5,833 bases of DNA from Legionellales bacterium UBA4722 (GTDB taxonomy: Bacteria; Pseudomonadota; Gammaproteobacteria; DSM-16500). The stretch covers positions 1 through 5,833 of the forward strand of contig DHJK01000129.1 in assembly GCA_002404295.1 (NCBI GenBank), written 5' to 3'. A model generated the notes under the pieces. It searched no databases, was not told the DNA's origin, and was given only the letters and a program-made list of their open reading frames with translations. Within the stretch, counting starts at the first letter, position 1. Each line of letters starts with the position of its first letter. Made by a program: the position numbers and the translations under genes. Shown here one piece after another: positions 4,230 to 5,833 of the stretch.

Positions 4230-4574
4230 ATGATAACCTTAATAGAACTTCCCCCATTCTTGTCTCAAGTTGGGAAATGCATAGAGCCTGAAGAAAGGGA
4301 CGATTTAATCAATTTTCTGGCTCGACACCCTGATGCCGGAAGCGAAATAACAGGAACAGGTGGCATCAGAAAACTACGCTGGGGCGGCAAAGGGAAAGGA
4401 AAACAAGGCGGGTTACGGGTTATATATTATTTCTATAACGACTCAGCACCCCTATTTTTACTGACCGCTTATGGAAAAGGCGAGCAAGAAAATTTATCAA
4501 ATGAGCAGAAAGCCAGAATGATTGACTTAACAAGTCGTTTAAAAGCTGAATGCAAGACAAAGAGGAAAAAATGA
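4230..4574 (+). CDS. HigB2-like RelE-family mRNA interferase toxin
   Basis: The 114-aa protein carries the HigB2/RelE core in order: 'PEERDDLINFLARHPDAG' (helices), 'ITGTGGIRKLRWGGKGKGKQGG' (residues 40-61) and 'LRVIYYFY' (62-69), then 'LFLLTAYGKGEQENLS' (74-89). The Gly-Thr-Gly-Gly-(Leu/Ile)-Arg-Lys and Lys-Gly-Lys-Gly-Lys-x-Gly-Gly segments and the Tyr-Gly-Lys end are those of Vibrio HigB2, which cuts mRNA on the ribosome. The expected basic residues (R47, K48, R50, K54, K56, K58, R63, K82) are all present, so it looks active. AAGGGA at 4217-4222 lies seven bases before the ATG. The length is normal for the family. The antitoxin gene follows after a single base. Confidence 0.93.
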   Translation: MITLIELPPFLSQVGKCIEPEERDDLINFLARHPDAGSEITGTGGIRKLRWGGKGKGKQGGLRVIYYFYNDSAPLFLLTAYGKGEQENLSNEQKARMIDLTSRLKAECKTKRKK

Positions 4575-4575
4575 C

Positions 4576-4926
4576 ATGACTAAAAAACGAAATATTGGCG
4601 ATGAAATCACCGCAGCCCTAGAGGATTCTATTAAACACATGCGCGGCCAAAAAACGCGCGCTCATGTTCATAAGGTAAAAATACCAGATGACATTGATGT
4701 AAAGACTATTAGAGAAAAGCTCAGGCTTACAAGGCAAGAATTCGCTGATTGCTATGGCTTCAGCATTCGCACACTGCAACATTGGGAACAAGGAAACAGG
4801 CATCCCCATGGCCCTGCTAGGATACTGTTGTTGTTACTCCAGCGAGAACCTCAGATAATCCAAAATATTTTACTGAAGGATAAAAAGAAATCACGGGCGC
4901 ATAAACACCAAGACAAGGCAGCTTAA
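4576..4926 (+). CDS. HigA2-like XRE antitoxin
   Basis: The 116-aa protein begins with a toxin-binding helical stretch ('GDEITAALEDSIKHMRGQKTRAHVHKV', residues 8-34). The helix-turn-helix runs at ~42-95: 'IREKLRLTRQEFADCYGFSIRTLQHWEQGNRHPHGPARILL' contains the Trp-Glu-Gln-Gly-x-Arg-x-Pro motif (70-77) typical of HigA/HigA2 partners of HigB2. The C-terminus is a Lys/His-rich tail. The ATG lies one base after the toxin's TGA (ATGACATG), so the two are translationally coupled. AGAGGA at 4561-4566 inside the toxin's last codons is the ribosome site. It should bind and silence HigB and repress the operon at 4198-4212. The reverse order (toxin first) is usual for this family. Confidence 0.92.
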   Translation: MTKKRNIGDEITAALEDSIKHMRGQKTRAHVHKVKIPDDIDVKTIREKLRLTRQEFADCYGFSIRTLQHWEQGNRHPHGPARILLLLLQREPQIIQNILLKDKKKSRAHKHQDKAA

Positions 4927-4964
4927 CTCATGGCAAACGCACTCCAATCATTATAAATTGCCCA

Positions 4965-5132
4965 TTTCATATCGATTCAATCGCGTACTAGTAGCAGAAA
5001 ATTCATCTATACCAGCATCTATGCCAAAGCTTTTTGAGTGAAACCTGCCGCAACTCGTTAACCGGTGACTTCGTCATGCTGCTTCGCTCTCCAATAAACG
5101 CCAGAAACTAAGATAACTTTAGTATTTTTGTT
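4965..5132 (-). pseudogene. Decayed copy of the XRE repressor 5' half with its promoter
   Basis: This stretch aligns over its whole length with 2090-2273, the start of the XRE gene (1920-2219) plus its upstream region, with many substitutions and several gaps. Shared blocks include CAGAAAATTCATC, GAAACCTGC, TTCGTCATGCT/CTCGTCATGCT and CTAAGATAA. The ATG survives (5077-5075, 'MTKSPVNELR' against 'MTRSPVSKRL'). A deletion of about 14 bases inside codons 8-15 and smaller gaps break the frame, which stops after 24 codons at 5003. The 3' half is missing. O1 survives as CTAAGATAACTTTAG (5108-5122). O2 and the opposed TTGACA are gone. Confidence 0.8.
5108..5122. promoter_or_regulatory. Surviving operator-like site of the decayed XRE copy
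   Basis: CTAAGATAACTTTAG agrees with O1 (CTAAGATAATCTTAG) at 13 of 15 positions; the two changes are a swapped TC to CT. The outer CTAAG/TTTAG halves still resemble the site. If the intact repressor binds it, this would be a solitary or decoy site near the end of the secreted-protein gene. Confidence 0.4.
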
Positions 5133-5175
5133 CGTATTAAAAAATTACAAGAGACTCACAAGAGGTATATATAAA

Positions 5176-5201
5176 AAAAGGGAGATTTTAATCTCCCTTT
5201 T
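5176..5201 (-). terminator. Intrinsic terminator of the secreted-protein gene
   Basis: AAAAGGGAGATT (5176-5187) and AATCTCCCTTTT (5190-5201) are perfect complements, a stem with a GGGAG/CTCCC core and a tight loop. On the minus strand it is followed by seven U residues (complement of 5173-5179). That places a standard terminator 21 bases after the stop codon at 5222. With TTTTATTT on the plus side it may also work in the other direction. Confidence 0.88.
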
Positions 5202-5221
5202 ATTTAACTGCATTGTGATAC

Positions 5222-5734
5222 TTAATTTGTCACGCCAGAAGTTTCACCGCTATCTGCTTGCTCAATTGCTACAATATTTCTCATTTCAATGCCAGATCCT
5301 ACTTGAGAAGAAGTGAGATTATTTAATTGAATTTGATCTTTATTGATTGGTCCATTATTAGCTTTAACATTCTTGAAAGTAAGCTTAACCGGCTTATCTT
5401 TCGTTAGCACGCCTCTATAGCCATCACCATCTTTCGTTAGCGTTGCGCTCTCATCGCCACTTATAGTAATAACATCCCCAACACTGCCTTTAGGTGTCAA
5501 CGCGTAAACTGTTGTTATCTTATAATCTACAAGCTGATTATTAGTATTTTGCAAATCTGCAGTGATCGTGTAAAATTTATCTTTTGATAATCTAGAAAGT
5601 GACGTGGTATCGTCTTTGCCGGGACTTACCATAGAAATAGGATCAAGTGAGATACGATCATTTGGAGCTGCTAGGGTAACGCTGGAAAATACTAATGTTG
5701 ACAAGGCAATCGCTAATTTTAATTTTCTATTCAT
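5222..5734 (-). CDS. Exported protein of unknown function
   Basis: The 170-aa protein starts with a classical Sec signal peptide: 'MNRKLK' basic end, hydrophobic 'LAIALSTLVFSSV', then 'TLA-AP' with cleavage expected after residue 22 or 23. No lipobox Cys exists; indeed the protein has no Cys at all. The mature ~148 residues look like a beta-rich fold: 'FYTITADLQNTNNQLVDYKITTVYAL', 'GDVITISGDESATLTKDGDGYRG', 'PVKLTFKNVKAN' and 'GSGIEMRNIVAIEQAD'. The pattern suggests an Ig-like or similar sandwich, placed in the periplasm or secreted. GGAG (complement of 5743-5746) lies eight bases before the ATG. It is a single-gene transcript closed by its own terminator. An inverted repeat GATATT-tacg-AATATC (5778-5793) stands upstream. 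I do not recognise the family; the export call is firm. Confidence 0.8.
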   Translation of the reverse strand: MNRKLKLAIALSTLVFSSVTLAAPNDRISLDPISMVSPGKDDTTSLSRLSKDKFYTITADLQNTNNQLVDYKITTVYALTPKGSVGDVITISGDESATLTKDGDGYRGVLTKDKPVKLTFKNVKANNGPINKDQIQLNNLTSSQVGSGIEMRNIVAIEQADSGETSGVTN

Positions 5735-5777
5735 ATTTCAAACTCCATGCTTTAATTAATAAAAAGTAAAATGTAAT

Positions 5778-5793
5778 GATATTTACGAATATC
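5778..5793. promoter_or_regulatory. Inverted repeat upstream of the secreted-protein gene
   Basis: GATATT (5778-5783) and AATATC (5788-5793) are perfect complements separated by TACG, 44 bases before the gene's ATG. Beside it on the minus strand is TATATT (5802-5797), a possible -10 box whose -35 is poor. The repeat would then lie at the transcription start and might bind a regulator. The region is so AT-rich that chance symmetry is possible. Confidence 0.3.
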
Positions 5794-5833
5794 TATAATA
5801 TATAAAAACCTTTTACTATAAATTGATATACAT

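Noticed and set aside
4618..4809. 63-codon open frame on the minus strand
   Set aside because: It is antisense to the HigA-like gene, with no ribosome site or recognisable product.
5128..5316. 62-codon open frame on the plus strand
   Set aside because: It reads through the intrinsic terminator at 5176-5201 and antisense to the secreted-protein gene.

Overview
The window is AT-rich bacterial DNA with short, tightly packed genes, clear Shine-Dalgarno sites and sigma-70-like promoters. The toxin-antitoxin families, a signal-peptide protein and REP-like palindromes suggest a gammaproteobacterium. A Legionella/Coxiella-type AT-rich lineage is only a guess, because no species marker is present. 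No rRNA, tRNA, CRISPR array, transposase or integrase was seen.

Left part (1-1640, + strand): a strong promoter drives a two-gene cassette, a DUF4258 (RelE-fold-like) putative toxin followed by a Cro/C1 helix-turn-helix protein with the MqsA-like 'YHYTECGLDN' amino end. After an AT-rich inverted repeat and a second hairpin comes an unrecognised protein with a glycine-rich N-terminal membrane helix.

Middle part (1640-3540): a REP/MITE-like palindrome with 24-bp inverted ends (1649-1743) precedes a divergent control module. A 99-aa XRE repressor (minus) and a 78-aa helical protein of unknown function (plus) start on either side of 2220-2386. There two perfect 15-bp palindromes of one family (CTAAG...CTTAG) each cover one of two opposed promoters whose -35 boxes overlap. 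A 24-codon mini-ORF with a perfect ribosome binding site lies behind the repressor. Convergent to the helical gene is an unrecognised 175-aa cytosolic protein, and then an intergenic stretch with a strong hairpin and a second partial REP copy.

Right part (3540-5833): a TumA-like (HVO_A0114-type) winged-helix antitoxin (minus) has only an eroded relic where its toxin should be. A complete HigB2-HigA2-like pair follows on plus, with a GC palindrome at its promoter. Next is a decayed second copy of the 5' half of the XRE repressor, including its promoter and one operator (4965-5132). Last is a secreted 170-aa protein of unknown function (minus) with an intrinsic terminator.

Taken together this is an accessory region of addiction modules: two complete toxin-antitoxin pairs, one orphan antitoxin, and one autoregulated XRE module that has been duplicated and partly lost. 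The best candidate for something undescribed is the XRE/78-aa divergent module with its paired operators and decayed copy.
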